Assembly: GCA_905479545.1 (NCBI GenBank) | Contig: CAJQNE010000276.1 | Location: 1-5,393, forward strand | From: an uncultured Gammaproteobacteria bacterium | GTDB lineage: Bacteria; Pseudomonadota; Gammaproteobacteria; CAJQNE01 | DNA length: 5,393 bases | Direction of reading: 5' to 3' | Shown here: positions 1-5,393 of the stretch, piece after piece | How positions within the stretch are numbered: position 1 is the stretch's first letter | Layout: each line of letters begins with the position of its first letter | The notes under the pieces: model-generated | Databases searched by the model: none | Told to the model about the DNA's origin: nothing | Seen by the model: only the letters and a program-made list of their open reading frames with translations | Position numbers and translations under genes: made by a program

Positions 1-2
1 GA

Positions 3-32
3 CAAAAGCGCCGCCTGAAAAGGCGGCGCTTG
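3..32 (-). terminator. Rho-independent terminator downstream of rpoZ
   Basis: A perfect 11-bp GC-rich stem (6-16 pairing with 21-31) closes a 4-base loop. Read on the minus strand, the 3' arm runs into TTTTG, the usual layout of an intrinsic terminator for the gmk-rpoZ unit, whose last codon lies about 118 bases upstream. Read on the plus strand the loop is GAAA and only a weak T-rich stretch follows, so some bidirectional activity is possible. The orientation call rests on the T-run and on the direction of the adjacent genes. Confidence 0.8.
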
Positions 33-148
33 TTAATTCTACCTATAGATACTATTCCAAAATCGGCGTGGCTGCCATGGAATTACGGGGTAGCGTTTTT
101 TCAGTCAATCAGCGATTGAGGATAAGTCAGTCGCCCATAAACCTGCGG

Positions 149-388
149 CTAGTAGCCCAGCGGATTTTCACGCTGCGGTGGATGCGGGTCAGCAGTAGCC
201 AGAATATCGCGGTTAACGTCGCCGCTGGCAATTTCACGCAGAGCCATAACCGTTGGCTTGTCATTTTCCCAGGCATGTACGGCATCAGCGCCATAAGCTA
301 ATTGACGTGCGCGCTTGGCGCCCATCAGTACTAGTTGGAAACGGTTATCGACGTGTTCGAGGCAATCTTCAACAGTAACGCGGGCCAT
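149..388 (-). CDS. rpoZ: DNA-directed RNA polymerase omega subunit
   Basis: This 79-residue protein is the omega subunit of RNA polymerase, which binds beta' and helps core assembly; in E. coli it also forms part of a ppGpp site. The N-terminal two thirds are typical of the family: it begins MARVTVEDCL, then has VDNRFQLV, KRARQL, the WENDKPTV block and ALREIASG (about residues 1-56). The C-terminal tail after about residue 57 is proline-rich, ends NPLGY, and is shorter than in E. coli (91 residues) or Pseudomonas; the omega tail is known to be variable. The ATG is preceded by GGAG with 7 bases of spacing. It lies 129 bases downstream of gmk in the same direction, the standard gammaproteobacterial order. 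A terminator follows, and no spoT is seen before the window ends. Confidence 0.96.
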   Translation of the reverse strand: MARVTVEDCLEHVDNRFQLVLMGAKRARQLAYGADAVHAWENDKPTVMALREIASGDVNRDILATADPHPPQRENPLGY

Positions 389-437
389 GGACTCACTCCG
401 GGGTTGTCTGTGGGTGGGGCTACAGCGGCCTGAAACG

Positions 438-468
438 GCGGCTGGGTTAAATTCAGCCGCGCACTATA
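438..468 (-). promoter_or_regulatory. Possible rpoZ promoter -10 box with adjacent dyad
   Basis: In the gmk-rpoZ gap the minus strand reads TATAGT (463-468), one mismatch from the sigma-70 -10 consensus. No convincing -35 lies at 16-18 bases, so this may be weak or activator-dependent. Two bases downstream of the box begins a perfect 7-bp inverted repeat, GCGGCTG/CAGCCGC (438-444 and 454-460, 9-base loop), which would span the expected transcription start. It could be an operator-like dyad or a 5' UTR hairpin. Regulation is an inference; only the sequence pattern is seen. Confidence 0.3.
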
Positions 469-517
469 CCGCTTTTTGTGAAATGTTGCGATGCCAACCT
501 AGGCTGGCCGCCGGGCG

Positions 518-1165
518 CTAGTCGACTAACATTGCCTGGAGCATTGTGTGGTGCTTCACGCGCTGACGTCTGCCAAGCAAGCGACGCGCGACAAACAGGC
601 TTTCCAGCTCATTCAGTGCAGTTTCAAAATCATCGTTAACGATCAGGTAATCGAATTCGCCCTGGTGTTCTATTTCCCGGCGTGCATCCCGCATTCGGCG
701 GGTAATCACTTCATCGCTGTCACTGTCACGGCCGCGCAGGCGCTGTTCAAGTTCAGCGAGTGATGGCGGCAGAATAAATACGCCTACCGCGCCGGGTTCA
801 CGACCGCGAACCTGTTGGGCACCTTGCCAATCGATTTCCAGAATGACGTCAAAGCCCGCCTCTAAATCGGCATACACGCTGCTGCGTGAGGTGCCATAAA
901 AGTTGTCGAATACTTCAGCGTGCTCGAGAAAATTACCGTCGTCGACTTGCCGGGTGAATTCACTAACGCTGAGGAAGTGGTAATCGACTCCATTCTGTTC
1001 GCCGGGTCGTTTGCCGCGAGTTGTGCTGCTGGTGGAAAAACGGACCGTTTCAGTTGCGCTATTAAGTCGCTGCTCAACAGCACGTACCAGGCTGGTCTTA
1101 CCGGCACCGGACGGTGCAGAAATAATGTACAGGTCGCCGCGCACAGCAGGTTTTGGGTCGCTCAT
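518..1165 (-). CDS. gmk: Guanylate kinase
   Basis: This 215-residue cytosolic enzyme transfers phosphate from ATP to GMP to give GDP (EC 2.7.4.8), an essential step in GTP and dGTP supply. The P-loop is APSGAGKTS (residues 17-25). The GMP-binding segment STTRGKRPGE (47-56) supplies R50, R53 and E56, with Y62 in the following VDYHF. The FLEHAEVFDNFYGTS block (79-93) and the Walker B-like VILEIDWQGAQQV (107-119) follow, then an arginine-rich LID and the C-terminal FDYLIVNDDF. Length is close to E. coli Gmk (207). The ATG is placed just before the conserved core; its Shine-Dalgarno sequence is weak. It leads the gmk-rpoZ unit. The neighbour on its 5' side is a divergent ene-reductase gene rather than yicC, which is often found there in relatives. 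Confidence 0.97.
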   Translation of the reverse strand: MSDPKPAVRGDLYIISAPSGAGKTSLVRAVEQRLNSATETVRFSTSSTTRGKRPGEQNGVDYHFLSVSEFTRQVDDGNFLEHAEVFDNFYGTSRSSVYADLEAGFDVILEIDWQGAQQVRGREPGAVGVFILPPSLAELEQRLRGRDSDSDEVITRRMRDARREIEHQGEFDYLIVNDDFETALNELESLFVARRLLGRRQRVKHHTMLQAMLVD

Positions 1166-1448
1166 TATCGTTTCGTTCGTGGTTATTTGGCGGCAATTAT
1201 GCCTCAGCCATTGGCATCGTGCTGATTAATGCCCGTTGTAATCTTTGGGGGCTAGTGGGTCAGCTACAGAGCAATACCGGGTTAACTAGCCGGTAAGTGG
1301 TTCAGTAGGCTGCTTGAGTTCGGAAAAAGTTACGTGGGAGGCCGTCACTGTTTTTCGCGAAGTCGGTTAGTGGCAATGGTTGTAGCTCGTTGGTACGGAT
1401 GCTGCTTTATTAATAGCGAATTTGGTAACAATTTGTAGAGAGGTATTT
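1166..1448. other. Divergent intergenic region, gmk / ene-reductase
   Basis: These 283 bases separate the divergent gmk and ene-reductase starts and must hold the promoters for both, yet no strong sigma-70 pair stands out. On the minus strand CATAAT (1196-1201) could be a -10 for gmk, without a good -35. On the plus strand TTGGTA (1390-1395) and the AT-rich 1406-1415 are weak promoter-like elements for the reductase. A 6-bp dyad TACCGG/CCGGTA (1275-1280 and 1290-1295) is overlapped by a longer-range GGCTAGT/ACTAGCC pair (1250-1256 and 1285-1291). Either could be an operator. No small gene with a ribosome binding site is seen. Confidence 0.4.
1438..1443 (+). promoter_or_regulatory. Ribosome binding site fixing the ene-reductase start
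   Basis: GAGAGG lies 5 bases before the ATG at 1449. It favours this ATG over the in-frame TTG at 1422, which would add nine residues that do not resemble the family. Confidence 0.75.
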
Positions 1449-2573
1449 ATGAGCATGGCAATGAAGGCTCAGTCAGTGCAACGCAATGAGCAGCAAGTGT
1501 CGTTGTTTTCGCCTATTACGATGGGTGCAATGGAGCTGCCGCATCGTGTCGCGATGGCGCCATTAACACGTAACCGTGCTGACGATAATTTGGCACCGCA
1601 GGAGCTGAATGTGAAGTACTACGAGCAACGTTCAAGCGCTGCTGTAATCATTAGCGAAGCGACGCAAATTAGTCAGCAGGGGCAGGGCTACCCGAATACA
1701 CCGGGTATTTACAGCGAGGCCCAGTTGCAGGGCTGGCGTGAGGTGACGAACGCTGTACACCGTGCCGGTGGAAAAATTATTCTGCAGTTATGGCACGTTG
1801 GCCGCATTTCGCACCCCGATTTTCAGCCCAATGGTGCGACACCCGTGGCTCCCAGTGCGGTAAAACCCGCTGGTAAAGCCTCAACGCCAACGGGCGAACA
1901 GGAGTACTTAACGCCACGCGCGCTGGATCTGAAGGAAATTCCCGGCATCATCGCGCAATACAAGCAGGCGGCGCTGAACGCACAGGAAGTCGGTTTTGAC
2001 GGCGTAGAAGTGCATAGCGCCAACGGCTACTTACTCGACCAGTTTCTCCGCGACGGCACTAACAAACGTGACGATAAATACGGTGGCAGTATCACAAACC
2101 GCTGTCGGCTTACGTTAGAAGTGATTAATGCGGTGTTGGAAGTCTGGTCTGCTGATCGGGTGGGTATACGGCTGTCGCCGAGCGGCACGATGAACGATAT
2201 GCAAGATGGTGACCCGAAGGCCCTGTATAGCCATCTATTGAAGCAGCTCGAATCGCTGGGGCTCGCTTACGTACACATCATTGAGCCGATGGACACCGAT
2301 ATTAAGCACGGCGCGACGCCGGTAACCGTTAGCGATTTACGACCATTTTACCCTGGCATCATCATGGCCAACGGTGAGTATGACAAAGCCAAAGCAGCTG
2401 CTGCCATCGCTTGCGGCAGTGCGGATATGGTGAGTTTTGGTCGCGACTTTCTGGCGAACCCTGATTTGCCTGAACGGCTTCGGCAAGAAGCGGAGCTCAA
2501 TGAGCCGAACCCTAAAACCTTTTACGGCGGCGGGGCAGAGGGCTATACCGATTACCCGGCAATGGATTCTTGA
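1449..2573 (+). CDS. Old Yellow Enzyme family ene-reductase (NemA-like)
   Basis: This 374-residue FMN-dependent alkene reductase uses NAD(P)H to reduce activated C=C bonds of enals, enones and maleimides; some relatives also reduce nitrate esters and nitroaromatics. It is a single TIM barrel over its whole length. Visible landmarks include MAPLTRNR (T40), IISEATQIS (68-75), QLWHVGR with FMN-contacting Q113, and the HSANGYLLDQF block carrying the substrate-binding pair H189 and N192 plus the proton-donor tyrosine Y194. R241, in VGIRLSP, and R332, in FGRDFLANPDL, fit the flavin phosphate site, and the ending FYGGGAEGYTDYP matches E. coli NemA. The HxxN pair places it in the classical OYE class rather than the HxxH type. 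The physiological substrate cannot be read from sequence; detoxification of electrophiles is usual. The next gene follows after 74 bases in the same direction. Confidence 0.93.
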   Translation: MSMAMKAQSVQRNEQQVSLFSPITMGAMELPHRVAMAPLTRNRADDNLAPQELNVKYYEQRSSAAVIISEATQISQQGQGYPNTPGIYSEAQLQGWREVTNAVHRAGGKIILQLWHVGRISHPDFQPNGATPVAPSAVKPAGKASTPTGEQEYLTPRALDLKEIPGIIAQYKQAALNAQEVGFDGVEVHSANGYLLDQFLRDGTNKRDDKYGGSITNRCRLTLEVINAVLEVWSADRVGIRLSPSGTMNDMQDGDPKALYSHLLKQLESLGLAYVHIIEPMDTDIKHGATPVTVSDLRPFYPGIIMANGEYDKAKAAAAIACGSADMVSFGRDFLANPDLPERLRQEAELNEPNPKTFYGGGAEGYTDYPAMDS

Positions 2574-2647
2574 ATATCGCCGCTGGCGTATTACCGACCA
2601 TTAATCACCATCTCAATTTATAACAACGTTTTATCAGGAGATTTATT

Positions 2648-3091
2648 ATGGCTACAACTTGGGTATTGGTTGCTGACGCAGCCCGGGCGCGCTTATTCCG
2701 CGCTCATGATGAGCAGTTCGAATCTATGCAGCACTTAAAAACCTGGAATCACGCTGAGGGCCGCTTACACGAAGGTGACTTGGTGACAGGTAGCGAGGGT
2801 GCTAAACACGGTGGTAAAGATGATTCACAGCGCTCGACCGGGCCGCAGGTTAGTGCAACTGACCACGAAGAGGATGTGTTTGCCAAGGCATTAGCGGAGC
2901 AGATGCGAGACGGGCGGGTTAGTCATGATTATGACCAGTTAGTGCTCGTAGCTGCGCCGCGTTTCTTAGGTAAACTGCGTGAAACGCTGGACGAACCGAC
3001 TCGTAAAGTCGTGAGCCATTCGTTGGATAAGGATTATTCCAAGCACCCAGCTGAGGAAATTTCAGAGCTGGTTAAGAAAGCACTGGGTTAG
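2648..3091 (+). CDS. Host attachment family protein (baeRF/eRF1 domain 2-like)
   Basis: This 147-residue protein matches the family called 'protein required for attachment to host cells' (Pfam Host_attach), named from Agrobacterium. I recall that comparative work groups it with bacterial relatives of archaeo-eukaryotic release factor domain 2. Visible marks are the N-terminal strand TWVLVADAARARLF (4-17), a polar, glycine- and charge-rich middle (about 38-75), the helix FAKALAEQMRDG, the strand-loop LVLVAAPRFLGKLRETL, and the C-terminal SLDKDYSKHPAEEI. There is no signal peptide or membrane segment, so it is probably cytosolic and a direct role in surface attachment is doubtful. AGGAG lies 7 bases before the ATG. 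A TATAAC box (2619-2624) might give it a promoter of its own, but cotranscription with the ene-reductase is equally possible. The function remains unknown. Confidence 0.8.
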   Translation: MATTWVLVADAARARLFRAHDEQFESMQHLKTWNHAEGRLHEGDLVTGSEGAKHGGKDDSQRSTGPQVSATDHEEDVFAKALAEQMRDGRVSHDYDQLVLVAAPRFLGKLRETLDEPTRKVVSHSLDKDYSKHPAEEISELVKKALG

Positions 3092-3120
3092 CAGGCAGCT
3101 GCAAAAGTAGGCCACTGACG

Positions 3121-3156
3121 AACTAAAAGCAGCGTATCAATCCGGTGCTTTTAGTT
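3121..3156. terminator. AT-rich hairpin between convergent genes
   Basis: A perfect 11-bp inverted repeat, AACTAAAAGCA (3121-3131) and TGCTTTTAGTT (3146-3156), encloses a 14-base loop. It lies 29 bases after the host-attachment gene stop and contains the stop codon and last codons of the opposing MerR-type gene. Each strand has a T-rich 3' arm, so it could stop transcription in both directions. The stem is low in GC and no separate T-run follows, so its efficiency is uncertain. Confidence 0.45.
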
Positions 3157-3988
3157 TGGTCAGCGTATTCAGCAGCCGATCGCCTAACCGCTCCTGCACG
3201 GCCCGGTTCAGTGCCATTTCCGCCTCGGCCCGAATCGCCGTGTGGGCAATCGGTCGGAGCTTCCAGATAAGTTCAGAAAGCTCCTGGATCTCCCCCTTGG
3301 GTGGCAACTCGTCGCCAAAGGTATCGAAGCGGGAGAAAGCGGTATCGACCAAACTATCAGCGGCGCGTTGCACGTTACCGCGCAGCAAGCGCAACAGCTC
3401 CATCATCTCTTCGAATGGCATGCCGAGAGCTACTAATTCGGCACCGGCTTCAATCAAAGTCGGTGATTCGGAGACGAATTTTGTGCCTTGGCGCTTGAGG
3501 AGATTAAGGGTTACCGCGTCATCAATCAGCGATTTTTTTGCAGCGCCGAGGCCGAACAGTTTTAACAGCTGCGGCACACTGTAAGAGCGTGGTTGCTCGC
3601 TGGAAAAAACATGAGTGATCGCATGTTCCAGGCCCAGAATGTCGCCTAAGTCACGACCGTTCAGCCACGCGCTGGTCAGCTCTTTGATATTGCTGGTGGA
3701 AAACCCACGATCAAGCAAATTGTTCACTAAGCGCAGCCGTGAAACATGGTTTTCGGTGTACACACCCAGCCTGCCGCGCTTTTCTGGCGGTGGAATAAGC
3801 TCCCTGTCCTGGTAAGCACGGATATTGCGCACCGTGGTATTGGTCCGCTGCGCGAGTTCGTCGACGGTGTACTCGCCGTCGCTAAGTTGACTGTTGCGAC
3901 GTGTGCGTCGACTGCTTGCTGAGTTCTCCATAGGTGAATGATAGCCGCCCCGTTTCCTCGTCGCTACGGGGCGTTGACTCAAATTCAT
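3137..3988 (-). CDS. MerR-family transcriptional regulator with long C-terminal region
   Basis: This 283-residue DNA-binding regulator has a MerR winged helix-turn-helix at about residues 39-105: YTVDELAQRTNTTVRNIRAYQ is the helix-turn-helix, and LIPPPEKRGRLGVYT forms the wing. The C-terminal 180 residues contain no cysteine, so it is not a thiol-type metal sensor. Residues 136-203 seem to repeat the MerR fold pattern in weaker form, starting YSVPQLLKLFG. The first 35 residues are basic and probably disordered. The chosen ATG follows the upstream stop as TGATATG, which suggests translational coupling; there is no clear Shine-Dalgarno sequence. Other starts are ATG at 4006, overlapping the upstream gene, and ATG at 3931 (MENSAS), also without a ribosome site. 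Its position as last gene of the oxygenase cluster suggests that it controls this cluster. The ligand is unknown. Confidence 0.85.
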   Translation of the reverse strand: MNLSQRPVATRKRGGYHSPMENSASSRRTRRNSQLSDGEYTVDELAQRTNTTVRNIRAYQDRELIPPPEKRGRLGVYTENHVSRLRLVNNLLDRGFSTSNIKELTSAWLNGRDLGDILGLEHAITHVFSSEQPRSYSVPQLLKLFGLGAAKKSLIDDAVTLNLLKRQGTKFVSESPTLIEAGAELVALGMPFEEMMELLRLLRGNVQRAADSLVDTAFSRFDTFGDELPPKGEIQELSELIWKLRPIAHTAIRAEAEMALNRAVQERLGDRLLNTLTKLKAPD

Positions 3989-3989
3989 A

Positions 3990-4922
3990 TCACGCTGTTT
4001 TTGCATAGCTCTCAACCAGCTTGTCTGCGCGGCTGAGGTACTCGCGATTGTCTAACTGCCACGGGTGAAAACCGGGCTTAAAGTAGTGGAACCACTCAGG
4101 TACTTTCTTTCGCAGCAGGCCGGGTTTGCGACCAAACAATATACTCGCCGCTTTTGCCCAGCCTTTTATATCGGTTAAATCTCCGCTGCGACGAGCGATG
4201 TCAGCCATATAAGCGACAACCAGCGGCCAGAAAATTGCGTTAGCCAGCACATGAGCACTCACCCGCATGGCATAGACTTTGGGGTTGGCGTCGGTGCCGA
4301 CTGCTTCCCGGAATACGTCGTAGGCAACACCTTTATGCTCGGTCTCTTCGAGCGCGTGCCAGCGCCAGCCATCGCGGAATGCAGGTTCAGAGCTCTCCGG
4401 AATAAGTTCTTCCCAGCGCAACAGGCCATCAGCCAGCGTTGCGGTGAGGTGTTCCAACGCGCAGGTAACCGCCAGTTGGTACGCTGGGCTAAAGGCCTTT
4501 CTGCCAAATTTCAGAATAGCTAAAATTTGTTTTTCTTTGCCTTTAGCATTCAGGCCAGCCTTGTCCATTGCGCGGTTTAAGCCGATATGTTCGCGGCGGT
4601 GCATGGCTTCCTGGCCAATAAAGTTGCGCACTTCTTCCAGCAGGGCTTTGTCGGTAATGGTGCCGTTAGTGCGGTAGTGACGAACGGAATCGATAAAGAA
4701 CTGCTCGCCGTCGGGGAAAAATAGCGACAGGGTGTTCAGAAAGTGCGAAGCGATACGGCCGTCGCCGTGCCAATCGCTAAGTCGGTTGAAGTCGAACGGG
4801 AATTCGAGGTCGCGTCGAATCGGGTTGACGTTGATGTGCTGCTTCGGCCCGGCTATAGGTTTCGATTGGGGCTTCGATTTTAAGTTCTTGGCTGTAATGG
4901 TTTCGTTACTCATTTTACCCAT
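3990..4922 (-). CDS. PF10118-type 'metal-dependent hydrolase', probable ferritin-like diiron protein
   Basis: This 310-residue protein resembles the family annotated as predicted metal-dependent hydrolase (Pfam Metal_hydrol, PF10118). The sequence instead shows a four-helix diiron ligand series: E73 (DGEQFF), E105xxH108 (GQEAMH), E157 (CALEHL) and E193xxH196 (EETEH), with an additional H189 four residues before E193. Helix pair spacings of 32 and 36 residues fit ferritin-like oxidases. Residues 1-30 are polar and lysine-rich; 219-240 form a hydrophobic helix that could be buried or membrane-associated. The start at 4922 has a strong ribosome binding site; an ATG-less extension to 5045 would overlap the upstream gene by 56 bases and is rejected. 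It lies 67 bases after a flavin monooxygenase gene and directly before a MerR regulator, so a role in oxidative metabolism is likely. The substrate is unknown. Confidence 0.82.
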   Translation of the reverse strand: MGKMSNETITAKNLKSKPQSKPIAGPKQHINVNPIRRDLEFPFDFNRLSDWHGDGRIASHFLNTLSLFFPDGEQFFIDSVRHYRTNGTITDKALLEEVRNFIGQEAMHRREHIGLNRAMDKAGLNAKGKEKQILAILKFGRKAFSPAYQLAVTCALEHLTATLADGLLRWEELIPESSEPAFRDGWRWHALEETEHKGVAYDVFREAVGTDANPKVYAMRVSAHVLANAIFWPLVVAYMADIARRSGDLTDIKGWAKAASILFGRKPGLLRKKVPEWFHYFKPGFHPWQLDNREYLSRADKLVESYAKTA

Positions 4923-4928
4923 GACTAG

Positions 4929-4934
4929 CTCCTT
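4929..4934 (-). promoter_or_regulatory. Ribosome binding site fixing the diiron protein start
   Basis: AAGGAG on the minus strand stands 6 bases before the ATG at 4922. This is the best ribosome site in the window and sets the start at MGKMSNE rather than at the internal ATG nine bases later or at upstream codons inside the monooxygenase gene. Confidence 0.85.
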
Positions 4935-4989
4935 AAATAATGTCTGAAAATGGTTCGTTGGTGACTGTGGTGAGCACTGGTTTTGAGCG

Positions 4990-5393
4990 CTAAGCCGCAA
5001 TAGGTTGGCGAGACTTTCGCGGTAGTTTTTCCACCGCGTAGTCACTTAGCTTCAATTGCATTTGTCGTTTAAATTGCGTGGCAAACCCCGGATACATTGT
5101 TGCGTTGAAGCCATCCTCGGTGAGGTACCAGCTCTTACAACCACTGTTCCAGTTAGTTTTAGCTAACCGTTTTTGTAGTTTCAGGTTGTAAGTCGTCTGC
5201 GTGGCTTGCTTAACCTCCATTGATTTCAGGCTACGTTGTTGAAGTTGAGCAATGGCGCCTACGATGTAATCAATCTGCGCTTCCATATACACCAGCGCCG
5301 AGTTGTGGCCAGGACCGGAATTCGGGCCGAAGGTCATAAACAAGTTCGGGTAACCATTAACGCTAACGCTCTTAAACGCCTGCGCACCGCGTT
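4990..5393 (-). CDS. Flavin-containing (Baeyer-Villiger type) monooxygenase, C-terminal part
   Basis: The gene is cut by the right edge; its last 133 codons are present and the frame stays open to base 5393. The segment NGYPNLFMTFGPNSGPGHNS is typical of the C-terminal FAD-domain region of class B flavoprotein monooxygenases, the group holding FMOs and Baeyer-Villiger enzymes. These use FAD, NADPH and O2 to insert oxygen into ketones or oxidise S and N atoms. The following EAQIDYIVGAI helix and, nearer the end, GCKSWYLTEDGFN and MYPGFATQF agree with that family. The nucleotide-binding GxGxxG motifs and the BVMO fingerprint lie outside the window, so FMO and BVMO cannot be separated here. It leads, or lies within, an operon with the diiron protein and the MerR regulator. 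Confidence 0.88.
   Translation of the reverse strand, partial: RGAQAFKSVSVNGYPNLFMTFGPNSGPGHNSALVYMEAQIDYIVGAIAQLQQRSLKSMEVKQATQTTYNLKLQKRLAKTNWNSGCKSWYLTEDGFNATMYPGFATQFKRQMQLKLSDYAVEKLPRKSRQPIAA

Noticed and set aside
106..118. Small hairpin CAATC/GATTG downstream of rpoZ as a terminator
   Set aside because: The stem is only 5 bp with low GC and is followed on the minus strand by an A-run, not a T-run.
493..508. Near-palindrome around CCTAGG just after gmk as a terminator
   Set aside because: It has a mismatch, a very short loop and no T-run on the minus strand, so I see no support for termination.
920..1229. Plus-strand open frames opposite gmk
   Set aside because: They lie antisense to the highly conserved guanylate kinase coding sequence and resemble no protein family.
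1422..1448. TTG start for the ene-reductase, adding nine residues
   Set aside because: The ribosome site GAGAGG lies inside this extension and points to the ATG at 1449.
3156..3584. Long plus-strand open frame opposite the MerR gene
   Set aside because: It is antisense to a well-supported coding region, has no ribosome site or recognisable protein features, and is explained as a shadow of codon bias.
4923..5045. N-terminal extension of the diiron protein gene to 5045
   Set aside because: It would overlap the end of the monooxygenase gene by 56 bases, its extra 41 residues do not resemble the family, and a strong AAGGAG site stands just before the ATG at 4922.

Overview
The window looks like chromosomal DNA from a gammaproteobacterium of roughly balanced GC content. 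The main clue is the gmk-rpoZ gene pair, whose proteins resemble those of Pseudomonas-type and marine gammaproteobacteria. The species cannot be named from this sequence. There are seven protein-coding genes, one of them cut by the right edge. I see no tRNA, rRNA, CRISPR array, insertion sequence or phage gene.

Left part (1-1165, minus strand): a housekeeping pair, gmk (guanylate kinase) followed by rpoZ (RNA polymerase omega subunit). A strong GC-rich hairpin with a T-run on the minus strand closes the unit at the left edge. In relatives spoT usually follows rpoZ; here the terminator falls before any such gene is seen. A -10-like box next to a GC-rich dyad between gmk and rpoZ suggests that rpoZ may also have its own promoter.

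Middle (1166-3091): a 283-base divergent intergenic region, then two plus-strand genes. The first is an Old Yellow Enzyme family ene-reductase (NemA-like, complete active site). The second is a small protein of the 'host attachment' family, thought to be related to eRF1 domain 2. They may be cotranscribed. An AT-rich hairpin at 3121-3156 lies between this unit and the converging one and overlaps the end of the MerR-type gene.

Right part (3137-5393, minus strand): a compact operon-like set. In transcription order it holds the 3' end of a class B flavoprotein monooxygenase (FMO/Baeyer-Villiger type), a 310-residue protein of the family usually labelled 'metal-dependent hydrolase', and a MerR-family regulator whose start is almost fused to the preceding stop (TGATATG). 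The middle protein has a full ferritin-like diiron ligand pattern, including the extra histidine known from AurF-type N-oxygenases. The 'hydrolase' label is therefore probably misleading and an oxygenase or oxidase more likely. The regulator seems to carry a second, degenerate MerR-like domain. Together these suggest a locally regulated oxidative pathway for an unknown hydrophobic substrate, and this is the part most worth following up.
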